From Chitinophaga hostae (GTDB taxonomy: Bacteria > Bacteroidota > Bacteroidia > Chitinophagales > Chitinophagaceae): a DNA stretch of 64,000 bases. The notes under the pieces are model-generated. The model had not been told where the DNA came from, searched no databases, and saw only the letters and a program-made list of their open reading frames with translations. The DNA lies in contig NZ_JAGTXB010000017.1 of the NCBI RefSeq assembly GCF_018224885.1, positions 62,001-126,000 of the forward strand. Reading direction: 5' to 3'. This document shows, piece by piece, positions 34,725-43,499 of this stretch; the first letter of the stretch is position 1; the number at the start of each line of letters is the position of its first letter. The position numbers were made by a program, and so were the translations under genes.

Positions 34725-37280
34725 ATGAAAAAAATTATACTGCCGGTCATCTCTCCCCTGCTGTTGTTTTCTGTCGGTCTTTCAGCGCAGGACAAACACC
34801 TGACAGACACCACCCAACAACTGGGTGAAATACAGATTGTAGGCTCCCGCAGCGCCAACCGTACCAGGCTGAATTCACCCGTACCCGTAGACATCATCGA
34901 TATTAAATCATTGCAGGAAGCAGCTCCGCAAACAAGTATCACACAGCTGCTGCAATATATATCCCCTTCTTTTCATTCGGTGAATGGCTCCAATGCCGGC
35001 GACGCAGGCTCTGCGCTGAGTCTTGCGCAGCTGAAAGGCCTTGGCGTAGACCAGTTGCTGGTACTGGTAAACGGCAAACGCCGTCATAAAAGCTCCAATG
35101 TTAACTGGGGCGGCCTGGGTAACGGCGCTACCGGCTATGATCTGAACTCGATTCCCGCAGGCGCCATTGAGCGTATCGAAATACTGCGTGATGGCGCCGC
35201 CGCGCAATATGGCTCCGACGCCATTGCCGGGGTGATCAACATTGTATTGAAGAAGCAAACCAGCGATGTGATCGTTACCACTACGGGCAGCATCCGGCGC
35301 AGAGGCGATGGCGCTGCCACCCGTTCTAATATCAACTACGGCGTAAAAATTGGTTCCAAAGGCGGATACCTCAACGCCACCGCCGAATTTGCCACACAAG
35401 GCATCGCCCTGCCACCGGGCCGCGACGACGCAGGCCTTTACAATGGTCCTATCTACGGCGGCGGCGCCAACACCCGTGGTTATGATAATATTTATACAAA
35501 AGAAATAGACGACGCCATCCTCAGGAGCAGGGGCATAGACCGGCATTATTTTGACCAGCGCGGCGGAGGTTCCAACAAAGCTAAAGATGCATTGCTGTTT
35601 TTTAATACAGCCATTCCCGTTAGTGATCATGCAGAAGTATATGCCTTTGGCGGTATCAGTCACCGCAACTCGCAGTTCACAGCCGTATACCGCCTCCCGG
35701 GCTGGACAGAGCGTAACAATACTTCCCTGTATCCCGACGGGTTTCTTCCCGCCATGGATAACAGCATTACCGATAAATCCATTGCCATTGGACTCAAAGC
35801 CAGCGCCGGCGCCTGGAACCTCGACGTATCCAATGTATACGGCAAAAATGATTTCGGCAATGTTATCAGCAACTCGCTGAATGCCAGCATGGGCGCCAAA
35901 AGCCCTACCACCTTCGATGCCGGCAAATACAACGCCTCCCAGAATACCGCCAGCCTGGATATCAGCCGCTACTTCAATACCGTATTACATGGCCTCAACC
36001 TGGCTTTTGGCGCACAATACCGCACAGAAACCTACCAGATCATTGCAGGAGAAGAAGCTTCCTATAGCAAGGCAGACCTTCGTACTATTTATTCCGTAGA
36101 TACCACTGTTGGCGGCGTTCCCTATTTAGCCGACGGGGGATTGATCGCGCTGAACGGGCTGTCGCCCGGATCACAGATCCATGCCGGGTTCCGGCCATCC
36201 AATGAAGTAAATGTAAGCAGGGCTATTGTAGCAGGTTATGCAGACATTGAGCTGAACATCACCGAAAAATGGCTCCTGTCGGGCGCGCTGCGGGCAGAAA
36301 ACTTCTCCGACTTCGGCAATGTAACTACCGGCAAAATTGCCACCCGCTACAGCTTTGCGCCCTGGCTCAGCATCCGCGGATCGGCCAACAGCGGCTTCCG
36401 CGCGCCGGACCTCGCACAGTTCTATTATACCGAAACCTCCACCAGCTTCCAGCAGGGACGCGCCATTGACCAGGTAACTGCATCTAATAAAAATGCTGCC
36501 ACAAGGGCACTGGGCATTCCTTCCCTCACACCGGAAAAATCTACTGGTTATACCGCCGGCATTACTTCCCAGCCTGCACCCAATGTGGAATTGAGTGTGG
36601 ATGCCTATCTCATCAACATCAAAAACAGGGTGGGCAATACGGGCAACTTCTCCGCTAACGACGTTAACCTGCCGGCCGACGTGAGGGCTTTATTACTGCA
36701 AACCGGTACCACGCAGGCCAAGTTCTTTTATAACGCCTTCAGCACCCGCACCCAGGGAATTGAGTTTACGGGCGCCTACAAGATACCGTTACACAAAAAC
36801 AGCCTGCAATTGCTCGCCGGCGGCAACTTTGTAAAGAACGAGGTTACTGCTGTAAACACGCCGAAAGGACTGGCGCTTTACAAAAATGTGATTTTCAGCG
36901 AAGCAGAAAAAGCCCGGGTTACCACCAATATTCCGCAACAGAAAATAACGTTGCAGGCCATACTGCATACACCGAAGTTTACCTTCCTGGCGCGTACCAT
37001 TTACTTGGGCTCCGTTACCACCGCCTCGGCGCTCAACGCCAATTTCCCCACGCCCGGTTATTATTTCCAGGAGCTGAAACCCATCTGGGTAACAGATTTC
37101 TCCATAGGCTATCATATCAGCAAAGCGGTGCAGGTAACAGTGGGCGTTAACAATGCTTTCAATGTGCTGGGCGACTATTCGGATGCAGCTATTTCCGGTT
37201 TGCGCAATCCTTCTATTGTAGGGATACAGAACGGCAGTGCAGGCATACAGCCCTTTGCCAGGTTATATGCGCGTTTCTAA
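34725..37280 (+). CDS. TonB-dependent outer-membrane receptor
   Basis: This 851-residue receptor has a signal peptide (PLLLFSVGLSAQD) and a plug domain (about 45-190) with typical motifs QLLVLVNGKRRH and IERIEILRDGAAAQYGSDAI. A 22-strand barrel follows and ends in an aromatic residue (RLYARF). It lacks the N-terminal carboxypeptidase-like repeat of SusC proteins. It would import a siderophore, cofactor or other large ligand with TonB energy. It lies between the di-haem peroxidase and a DUF4397 lipoprotein gene, suggesting a metal- or haem-linked substrate, but this is only inference. Confidence 0.95.
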   Translation: MKKIILPVISPLLLFSVGLSAQDKHLTDTTQQLGEIQIVGSRSANRTRLNSPVPVDIIDIKSLQEAAPQTSITQLLQYISPSFHSVNGSNAGDAGSALSLAQLKGLGVDQLLVLVNGKRRHKSSNVNWGGLGNGATGYDLNSIPAGAIERIEILRDGAAAQYGSDAIAGVINIVLKKQTSDVIVTTTGSIRRRGDGAATRSNINYGVKIGSKGGYLNATAEFATQGIALPPGRDDAGLYNGPIYGGGANTRGYDNIYTKEIDDAILRSRGIDRHYFDQRGGGSNKAKDALLFFNTAIPVSDHAEVYAFGGISHRNSQFTAVYRLPGWTERNNTSLYPDGFLPAMDNSITDKSIAIGLKASAGAWNLDVSNVYGKNDFGNVISNSLNASMGAKSPTTFDAGKYNASQNTASLDISRYFNTVLHGLNLAFGAQYRTETYQIIAGEEASYSKADLRTIYSVDTTVGGVPYLADGGLIALNGLSPGSQIHAGFRPSNEVNVSRAIVAGYADIELNITEKWLLSGALRAENFSDFGNVTTGKIATRYSFAPWLSIRGSANSGFRAPDLAQFYYTETSTSFQQGRAIDQVTASNKNAATRALGIPSLTPEKSTGYTAGITSQPAPNVELSVDAYLINIKNRVGNTGNFSANDVNLPADVRALLLQTGTTQAKFFYNAFSTRTQGIEFTGAYKIPLHKNSLQLLAGGNFVKNEVTAVNTPKGLALYKNVIFSEAEKARVTTNIPQQKITLQAILHTPKFTFLARTIYLGSVTTASALNANFPTPGYYFQELKPIWVTDFSIGYHISKAVQVTVGVNNAFNVLGDYSDAAISGLRNPSIVGIQNGSAGIQPFARLYARF

Positions 37281-37298
37281 TCCTTAAAACATGTTTTC

Positions 37299-38078
37299 AT
37301 GAAAAAAAATACGCTTCTATTCTTCAGCAGCATCATCGCTTTCAGCGCCTGCCATAAAACGGATTACCTGGATGTGAATGCCGGTGACCGTCCACCACTT
37401 TCCGCCAATATACGTTTTGTGAACGCCCGTACCGCCCCTGCAGGTATCCAGTTCTGGACCTTCACCCAAAAAGTGACCACCGATGCCGTGGCGCCGGGCG
37501 CGGCCTCTCCGTATGTGGCAACTACCTTCGGTAATGTACAGATCAATTTTACGGAAGGCAGCGGCACTGCCTATAAGGCATCGCGGCAGTTTGGCAACAG
37601 CGCCGCCTATACCGCCTCAGGCGGTCCTAACGGTCCTATTGCCGGATACTACCATACAGTGTTTGCGGCACCCTCCAAAAATGATGCGGCAAAAGATACC
37701 CTCCTGCTCTTTTATGATAACCTCTCCGCCCCCGCTGCCGGTAAAGCCGCACTACGCTTCGTACACCTGGCTGCCGGCATCGCCGGCGTGAGCGTTAGAC
37801 TACAGCAGCAGGGTACGGAAACCACGCTTTATAATACCATTACTTATGGCAGCGCAGGCGGCAGCAATTTACAGGGAGCTGCCTACGACAGCGCGCCGTT
37901 CACTAACGTAAACGCAGGTACGATTTCATTAATTGTGCGGGCGGGAGAAGATGCAGCGCCTTTGCCCATACAGCAACAGGGTCTGACCAACATTAACCTG
38001 GAAGCAGGAAAGATCTATACCGTATTTATCCGGAAAGACGCCAAGGGGCTGATCTACGGGAGCGTTATTGTGCAATAG
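37299..38078 (+). CDS. DUF4397-domain lipoprotein
   Basis: This 259-residue protein has a lipoprotein signal with a lipobox-type Cys (FSACHK). DUF4397 repeats follow: NIRFVNARTAPAGIQFWTF, later AALRFVHLAAGIAGVSVRLQQ and the closing LEAGKIYTVFIRKDAKG. Function of DUF4397 is not established; the domains look like extracellular adhesion or ligand-holding modules. It starts 18 bases after the TonB receptor gene and is likely the surface partner in the same transcript. Palindrome copy 3 follows 20 bases after its stop. Confidence 0.88.
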   Translation: MKKNTLLFFSSIIAFSACHKTDYLDVNAGDRPPLSANIRFVNARTAPAGIQFWTFTQKVTTDAVAPGAASPYVATTFGNVQINFTEGSGTAYKASRQFGNSAAYTASGGPNGPIAGYYHTVFAAPSKNDAAKDTLLLFYDNLSAPAAGKAALRFVHLAAGIAGVSVRLQQQGTETTLYNTITYGSAGGSNLQGAAYDSAPFTNVNAGTISLIVRAGEDAAPLPIQQQGLTNINLEAGKIYTVFIRKDAKGLIYGSVIVQ

Positions 38079-38098
38079 CCGAAGGTAAAAGCGATTGA

Positions 38099-38316
38099 GC
38101 GGAGAGGAACGCCTTCGGCGTTTGTCTTTGACCAGGATTAATATGATTATGATGATTGAACTGATTTTAGCTTTTTCGGATCCATGTCTTTATCCTGTTG
38201 GTAAACACATTAGGAAGAGAAGTTAGCTTCTTTCAAAAAAAGAAATGAAATCATTATAATCATCATAATCATATTAATCCTGGTCAAAGACAAACGCCGA
38301 AGGCGTTCCCCTCCGC
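38099..38316. repeat. Long palindromic repeat, copy 3
   Basis: The outer ~58 bases pair with one mismatch (GCGGAG.GGAACGCC, then TGTCTTTGACCAGGATTAA), with weaker pairing inward around a ~70-base loop. It shares the outer motifs with copies 1 and 2, but positions that differ (GACC versus GGGC or GGGGC; AATATGATT versus AGATTGATT) change in both arms. It lies between two convergent gene ends and probably serves as a bidirectional transcript end. Confidence 0.9.
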
Positions 38317-38319
38317 TTC

Positions 38320-40224
38320 CTACAATTTGAAGCTTGCGCCTACCGTCACCCATCTGCCGGGCATCACAACCGCGCCGGCTTCCACGTAAGTAACGTCCAG
38401 CAGGTTGCCGGCGTCTGCGTATACCTGGTAACGTGATTGCCTGTACGCAATACGCGCATCGATCAGCGTATAGTCTTTATAGTTAATGCGCATGCAGTAG
38501 CGCGTTGCGGCCGAAACGCTGAAATGATGTAACAATGTTGTCTGCACATTGGCGGTAAACTGGTGTCTTAAACTCTCTATCACGTAGCGGGAAATCTTTG
38601 TAGTCAGCGCATCTCCTTTAAACGACGGTGAAAGGTAATTATAGCCGGCATTTACCGCGAAACTGTTAAACAGGCAATTCGGTTGCAGCACAGTACTGTA
38701 GCCGGCATTCAACGTAAAACCCGTCATATTGGCCCGTTGGAAATTTTCCGGCTGCCAGTTGATCGTAGCGGGGTTGGCAACACCGGCGGTATCTTTTACG
38801 TAATCTATAAAGTTGCTGATCTGCCGGTAAAAAACAGAGCCGCTATAGGAAAATTTTCCACTGAACTTGCGGATACCCGCTTCTGCATAACCGGCTTTCT
38901 CCGGTCCCAGGTGTTCGTTACCGATAATCCCTTTTCCTTTGTAATAAAGATCCGTGTAGGTAGGCAGTCTTTGTGCCGTACCTGCATTGGCAAAGAGTTT
39001 CAGGTCGGGGGTAATATTAAAGCCCGCATCTGCGCCCGGGAAAAACTGCCAGCCATAAAAAGAGTTATAGTTGAGGTAACCACCAAGTGTAAAGCTAAAG
39101 CGGCGATCGGCGATAGATTTATATTCACCGGAAATACCCAGGTTGGTTCTTTCGTGGTTGCCCAAACTGGTACTTTTAATATGCTCATACCTGCCTTCCA
39201 CGCCTGCGCCGAAGGTACCGATGCCTGTGGTAAAGGTATTGTTGAGCTCCGCGCCCAATATATCTGTGTTATGCAGGTTCCGGTATTGATCTGGTTTTAT
39301 ATAAATGTAATCATCTTTTGTGTAACGGTAGCTGATCCGTGGCGTCATCACCCAATTGGGCCGGATGCGGGAGGTATTGCTCACGGCTGCCAGGAAAGTT
39401 TTTACGGTTTCTTCGGAGTTCAGGTCACCGGGAGCTGCATAGAAGCCGTTGGCGCCAAATCCATTATTTATGAACCCGGCCATCACCTGGTACTGGTGCA
39501 GGGAATCGTTGTTAAAAGCCGCCTGGTAAAGAGCGCGGTAGTTGTCGTACGCCGTATTGTAACAATAACCGTTTCCCTGGTTACGGCTTACGGATAAGGA
39601 ATGACTGTTGCCTCCTTTTACCAGTGAACCGCTGGCGCCGGCACTGTAGGCCCCGTAGAGATTGCTATTTTCGTTCTTTTTGAAGCTGCTGCCCGCGCTG
39701 CCATTGATTGTGATACCGCTTTCCCTGGCTTTACGGGTAATGATGTTGATGGCGCCATTCAGGGCATTGATGCCGTAAATACGGGCCGCAGCACCCCTTA
39801 AAACCTCTATATGATCAATATCTGCCAGCGATACCGGCAGATTCATCATGTTATGGCCTGTTTGCGGGTCTGTAATCTTTACCCCGTTAAGCAGGACCAG
39901 GGTCTGGTCAAAAGTGCCGCCATCGATCCCTATATCGGCCTGAACGCCTTCGGGGCCACGCTGTCTTACATCCAGTCCTGGCACATACGCCAATACCTCC
40001 GTTATAGAGGATACGGGCATCGCTTCTATCTGTTTGCGGGTAATAATGGTAATGTTACGGTTTACAGCCTTCACCGGGGCTGCCAGCCTGTTTTCCTCTA
40101 CAATCACCTCATCGAGCTGGCGGTTGATAAAGGAGCTGTCTGTTCTTTTCTGCGCAGAAGCGCCGCCACAAAGGCCCAGGAACAGGGAGAAAAGTATTTT
40201 GTTACTCGAAATTGCTACACGCAT
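38320..40224 (-). CDS. TonB-dependent receptor, BtuB/siderophore-like
   Basis: This 634-residue receptor has a signal peptide (ILFSLFLGLCGGASAQ), a TonB-box-like segment (LDEVIVEE) and a plug with ITIITRKQIEAMPVSSITEVLAYVPGLDVR and IEVLRGAAARIYG. A barrel follows with a short C-terminus (VGASFKL). Size and plug resemble BtuB-type or small siderophore receptors rather than SusC; no cobalamin riboswitch is visible upstream. A TACTTTTG promoter box lies 26 bases upstream of the start. The gene ends in Lys-Leu-TAG right beside palindrome copy 3. Confidence 0.93.
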   Translation of the reverse strand: MRVAISSNKILFSLFLGLCGGASAQKRTDSSFINRQLDEVIVEENRLAAPVKAVNRNITIITRKQIEAMPVSSITEVLAYVPGLDVRQRGPEGVQADIGIDGGTFDQTLVLLNGVKITDPQTGHNMMNLPVSLADIDHIEVLRGAAARIYGINALNGAINIITRKARESGITINGSAGSSFKKNENSNLYGAYSAGASGSLVKGGNSHSLSVSRNQGNGYCYNTAYDNYRALYQAAFNNDSLHQYQVMAGFINNGFGANGFYAAPGDLNSEETVKTFLAAVSNTSRIRPNWVMTPRISYRYTKDDYIYIKPDQYRNLHNTDILGAELNNTFTTGIGTFGAGVEGRYEHIKSTSLGNHERTNLGISGEYKSIADRRFSFTLGGYLNYNSFYGWQFFPGADAGFNITPDLKLFANAGTAQRLPTYTDLYYKGKGIIGNEHLGPEKAGYAEAGIRKFSGKFSYSGSVFYRQISNFIDYVKDTAGVANPATINWQPENFQRANMTGFTLNAGYSTVLQPNCLFNSFAVNAGYNYLSPSFKGDALTTKISRYVIESLRHQFTANVQTTLLHHFSVSAATRYCMRINYKDYTLIDARIAYRQSRYQVYADAGNLLDVTYVEAGAVVMPGRWVTVGASFKL

Positions 40225-40250
40225 CTTTAAAAAACATTGCTAAAAGAGCG

Positions 40251-40258
40251 CAAAAGTA
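40251..40258 (-). promoter_or_regulatory. Promoter -7 box for the TonB receptor gene
   Basis: TACTTTTG on the minus strand matches the Bacteroidota -7 element, 26 bases before the receptor ATG at 40224. A TTTG at the expected -33 position is offset by about four bases, so support is moderate. Confidence 0.45.
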
Positions 40259-40276
40259 CGTATTTAATCATTGTCT

Positions 40277-41515
40277 TTATTGCAAAGCGTATACGTATCC
40301 ATCTGTGCTGCCCAGGAAGAGCATACCGTCTTCCAGCCAGGGAGTGGACAGGATACTTCCCATATCCAGGAAATCCGCATACATTTTTATGTAATCATTT
40401 TTGTACCTCGCCATCAGATCCGGGAAAAGTTCGCCCGTAGCCGAATCAAAAAAACGTCCTTCCGTTTGTTTGGAAGCCGCTGTCTGAAAAATGCTTGTAC
40501 TCTCGCCGGTGCGCAGGTTCATTTTGAAAAGCCGGCCTCCCAAACTTCCCATATAGCCGTATGCGTTAGTAGTGGCAATACTGCTGAAAACATTCAGATG
40601 AGCAGGCGACTTCCATTCGAGGTTGCCATAGGCGTCAAAAGCCAGGGCGCGATGGGTATCGAAAGTAGATACCAGCAGGCGGTTTCCGGCCATACCGGGC
40701 ACGCTGGTCCAGCTGCCGGGTTCATGATACACCCATAGTCCTTTGCCAGTGCGGAGATGCAGTGCATACACATTATAATCGCGGGAACAAAAGTATACGG
40801 AGCTGTCGGCCACCACTGCGTGAAACTGCACTTCCCCCAATGGAAAATATCTTTCTCCCATGGTGTCAAATTTCCAGCGCAAAGCACCATTACTGGTATT
40901 GAGGGCATAAAAGATTCCATCAAAACTCCCTGCCAGCAAAGTGTTTTCCACTACCGTGGGAGCGGCATGCACTGCGCCGCCTGTCCGGTATTTCCACAAC
41001 AGCTTACCGGTTCCTGCCTGCAGCGCATAAATATGTCCGTCTGTACTGCCGGTGTATACAATACCCTTTTCTACAGCTGCGGAGGAGAGAAAATAATCCC
41101 AGGGATCGATCGCATGTTCACCTATGGTTGTGAATGTCCACAGCAACTTCCCGCTATGCATATCCAGCGCATAAAAATGAGCATCTTCACTCATAAAAAA
41201 TACGGCTGTGCTGTCGCAGGCTACCGTGGCGTTTACCGCGCCACCGGTTTTATACTTCCAAAGCTGTTGCCCGCTGTTACGATCCAGCGCATACATACAG
41301 GAATCGGCCGATCCGATAAAAAGATAGCGGCCATTGACTACCGGTGACGACACTACGCTGCCCCCGGTTTTAAACTGCCATTTTACAGCAGGCTTGTCTG
41401 CAATATCTTTCGTATCAGTATGGTTAGCGCGGCTGGCGGAGCGGCCCAGCTGTTGCGCGGTAATGGAGTGCTGCAGTATAACAAACCAGACGATCAAACA
41501 GGATAATAATTTCAT
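40277..41515 (-). CDS. Exported PQQ-type beta-propeller (BamB-like) protein
   Basis: This 412-residue protein has a signal peptide (SCLIVWFVILQHSITAQQ). About seven WD-like/PQQ blades repeat the pattern of YLFIGSADSCMYALDRNSGQQLWKY, seen again as YTGSTDGHIYALQAGTGKLLWKY and the final LFLGSTDGYVYALQ. It belongs to the BamB/PQQ-dehydrogenase-like propeller group, but no catalytic PQQ or haem residues are apparent, so it may be a scaffold or sensor. The ATG at 41515 starts the signal. It is upstream of the TonB receptor gene on the same strand with 52 bases between. Confidence 0.88.
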   Translation of the reverse strand: MKLLSCLIVWFVILQHSITAQQLGRSASRANHTDTKDIADKPAVKWQFKTGGSVVSSPVVNGRYLFIGSADSCMYALDRNSGQQLWKYKTGGAVNATVACDSTAVFFMSEDAHFYALDMHSGKLLWTFTTIGEHAIDPWDYFLSSAAVEKGIVYTGSTDGHIYALQAGTGKLLWKYRTGGAVHAAPTVVENTLLAGSFDGIFYALNTSNGALRWKFDTMGERYFPLGEVQFHAVVADSSVYFCSRDYNVYALHLRTGKGLWVYHEPGSWTSVPGMAGNRLLVSTFDTHRALAFDAYGNLEWKSPAHLNVFSSIATTNAYGYMGSLGGRLFKMNLRTGESTSIFQTAASKQTEGRFFDSATGELFPDLMARYKNDYIKMYADFLDMGSILSTPWLEDGMLFLGSTDGYVYALQ

Positions 41516-41569
41516 AAGGCAGGATATAAATTTGCCGGTTAAGATACATTTATCTATCCAAAAAATCTG

Positions 41570-41577
41570 TACTTTTG
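41570..41577 (+). promoter_or_regulatory. -7 promoter box close to the start of a small gene
   Basis: TACTTTTG fits the TAnnTTTG -7 box and ends 7 bases before the ATG at 41585, so the transcript would be leaderless or almost so. No well-placed TTTG is seen about 20 bases upstream, so the -33 part is weak. Confidence 0.45.
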
Positions 41578-41584
41578 ACGCGCT

Positions 41585-41713
41585 ATGAATACCGGCAATA
41601 ACAGGAAAGCACAAATCATCAGGTGGCTGAAAAAAATCGGCTTCTGGGGTTTTCTTTTCTTCCTTATAAAAGGGCTGCTGTGGCTCGCACTGGGCTATTG
41701 GGTATTTAAATAA
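41585..41713 (+). CDS. 42-residue single-pass membrane protein
   Basis: The frame begins with a basic, Asn-rich stretch (MNTGNNRKAQIIRWLKKIG). A hydrophobic helix follows (FWGFLFFLIKGLLWLALGYW) ending VFK. It has the positive-inside charge pattern of a short inner-membrane protein. It has its own promoter-like -7 box, a hairpin terminator after the stop and no overlap with neighbours, which supports a real small gene. No function is known. Confidence 0.6.
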   Translation: MNTGNNRKAQIIRWLKKIGFWGFLFFLIKGLLWLALGYWVFK

Positions 41714-41715
41714 AA

Positions 41716-41735
41716 GCACACCCCGGAGAGTGTGC
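41716..41735. terminator. Short bidirectional terminator
   Basis: GCACAC pairs with GTGTGC around an 8-base loop between the convergent ends of the small membrane-protein gene and the PEP mutase-family gene. T-rich runs occur on both sides (CTTATTATTTTT to the right; TTTTATTTAAATA on the minus strand). Confidence 0.7.
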
Positions 41736-41750
41736 CTGTCTTATTATTTT

Positions 41751-42515
41751 TCAGGATGGAAATATTCCGGCAAACGATCCTGCTACCCCGATGTCGTACA
41801 CTACTTTTTTCAGATGATCATTTAACGAGCGATACACGCTACCTCCCATACTGATCCTTTTTACACCTGCTTCCCCCAGCGCATTAAAAGAAGGCAGCTC
41901 CGGCATGGACAGCACATTTACCGGCAATGCGGTTGCGGCGGTTATCTGCCGGATATCGGAGAGGTCACGGACAAAAGGCACAAAAATACTATCAGCCCCT
42001 GCTTCTTCATATGCCTTGATCCGCAACAATGTTTCGTTCAACGCATCCGGTACTTTTAATAAGTAGGTATCTGTTCTTGCATTGATAAACAGCGGAATAT
42101 TTTTACGAGCCAGTTCATTCCTGATAAAGCCAAGTTTACGGCGGAATTCCTCCACAGGCTGTATGATCCTGTTAACAGCATCTTCCAGGTTAATGCCCAC
42201 TATGCCGATATCGTGCAGTTGCTCAATATGCTTTACCACTACGGCAGGATCGTCACTGTAGCCTCTTTCAATATCTGCCGATAAGGGTGCCTTTACATGA
42301 CGGGCTATTTTTCCGATGACGAAAAGCAATTCTGAAAAAGGAATCTGCTCACCATCTTCATACCCCAATGTATCAGCGATAGCGGAACTCGAGGTACCGA
42401 GTGCGGAAATGCCGTTGTCTTCCAGGATGCGGGCGCTGGCCACATTCCAGACGTTGCCCAGCAGCAATGGGGTATCCTGGTAATGCAGTGCTTTGAATAA
42501 TTCGTAATTGTTCAT
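41751..42515 (-). CDS. Isocitrate lyase/PEP mutase-family enzyme
   Basis: This 254-residue TIM-barrel enzyme has the family pattern: LLLGNVWNVASARILEDNGISALGTSSSAIADTLGY, the metal/substrate region PLSADIERGYSD, and VGINLEDAVN. The catalytic Cys loop typical of isocitrate lyase (KKCGH) is absent, so it is more like the PEP mutase/oxaloacetate-type branch that breaks or forms C-C or C-P bonds in small oxo-acids. The exact reaction is unknown. It lies 29 bases downstream of the PhzF gene and may share a transcript. Confidence 0.88.
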   Translation of the reverse strand: MNNYELFKALHYQDTPLLLGNVWNVASARILEDNGISALGTSSSAIADTLGYEDGEQIPFSELLFVIGKIARHVKAPLSADIERGYSDDPAVVVKHIEQLHDIGIVGINLEDAVNRIIQPVEEFRRKLGFIRNELARKNIPLFINARTDTYLLKVPDALNETLLRIKAYEEAGADSIFVPFVRDLSDIRQITAATALPVNVLSMPELPSFNALGEAGVKRISMGGSVYRSLNDHLKKVVYDIGVAGSFAGIFPS

Positions 42516-42544
42516 ATACCGGGTTTTATGTAATAGTCAGCGTA

Positions 42545-43330
42545 TTAAATCCGAAACGTTCCTTCAATAACGGTAATGGCCTGACCCAGGAGTAATACGC
42601 GGTTGCCCTGTAGTATAACTTTGAGTTCTCCTCCCCGTTGTGAGGACTGGTAAGCAAAGAATTCGTTCTTATGCAGGCGGGCAGCCCAATACGTCGCCAG
42701 GCTGCAATGCGCGGAACCTGTTACCGGGTCTTCATCTATCCCTATGGGTGTGGCAAAAAAGCGGGAAACAAAATCGTATGGCGAGCCGGCGGCTCCCCGG
42801 GCAGTGATCACACATTTATTGGTTGCCAGCAACCGTTTATCCGGTGCAAAATCCGCTACGGCAGCTGCTGACGCCAGTTCCACAAGGTAACGGTCTACAC
42901 TATACGCCACATTCACCACATTGTCGTCAAACATGCTCTCCCATCCTTGCGGCAAAACGGCTGGTTCGCTGTTGCGGGCAGGGAAGTCCAGCTCTATCCA
43001 GTCGTTGTGGCGGGTGGCGGTCAGCAATCCGCTCATCGTATAAAAAGGAATGGTGCTGGTAACGGGGATGATACCGGTTTCCCATAACACATGGGCGCTG
43101 GCCAATGTGGCATGGCCACAAAGCGGGATCTCCACGAGCGGAGAAAACCAGCGGAGACGATAGCCATCGTTTTCCGGCAGCAGGAACGCGGTTTCGGCCA
43201 GGTTATTTTCTGCTGCAATGGATGTCAGGATATGGTCTTCCGGCATACTTTCCAGCAGGCATACGCCTGCCGGGTTGCCTTTAAACGGCTGGTTGGTAAA
43301 CGCATCTACCTGGAAAAATCTGATCTGCAT
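42545..43330 (-). CDS. PhzF-family isomerase
   Basis: This 261-residue protein follows the PhzF fold: N-terminal FFQVDAFTNQPFKGNPAGVCLLE, the active-site region NLAETAFLLPENDGYRLRWFSPLVEIPLCGHAT, and the second-domain start FVSRFFATPIGIDEDPVTGSAHCSL. These proteins isomerise small metabolites using a catalytic Glu (in NLAETAF). Substrate is unknown outside phenazine synthesis, and no phenazine genes are nearby. Confidence 0.9.
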   Translation of the reverse strand: MQIRFFQVDAFTNQPFKGNPAGVCLLESMPEDHILTSIAAENNLAETAFLLPENDGYRLRWFSPLVEIPLCGHATLASAHVLWETGIIPVTSTIPFYTMSGLLTATRHNDWIELDFPARNSEPAVLPQGWESMFDDNVVNVAYSVDRYLVELASAAAVADFAPDKRLLATNKCVITARGAAGSPYDFVSRFFATPIGIDEDPVTGSAHCSLATYWAARLHKNEFFAYQSSQRGGELKVILQGNRVLLLGQAITVIEGTFRI

Positions 43331-43437
43331 AAGTTACAATAAATAATATCTTACAAAAGTGCAATTATTTATATTGTAAAAACAGATACAATTCTTCCAA
43401 TATCGACCATATCAGATAGTACCGGGGTAAAATAAAA

Positions 43438-43481
43438 ACAGGCCCCTGAGCAAGCGGCTGATGCCGGTACCAGGAGCCTGT
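43438..43481 (-). terminator. Terminator of the CDGSH protein gene
   Basis: ACAGGCCCCTG and CAGGAGCCTGT form an 11-base stem with one mismatch around a ~22-base loop, 20 bases after the stop, with TTTTTATTTT following on the minus strand. Confidence 0.7.
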
Positions 43482-43499
43482 AAATATGGGGAGCGTTGG

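Noticed and set aside
28621..38316. CRISPR array
   Set aside because: The three repeats are long palindromes 2-7 kb apart with genes between them; there is no regular repeat-spacer pattern and no cas gene.
38320..40276. Cobalamin riboswitch ahead of a BtuB-like receptor
   Set aside because: The sequence upstream of 40224 is only 52 bases long and holds no recognisable riboswitch core, only a -7 promoter box.
42545..43330. Phenazine pathway marker
   Set aside because: PhzF-family proteins are widespread isomerases and no other phenazine gene is present.
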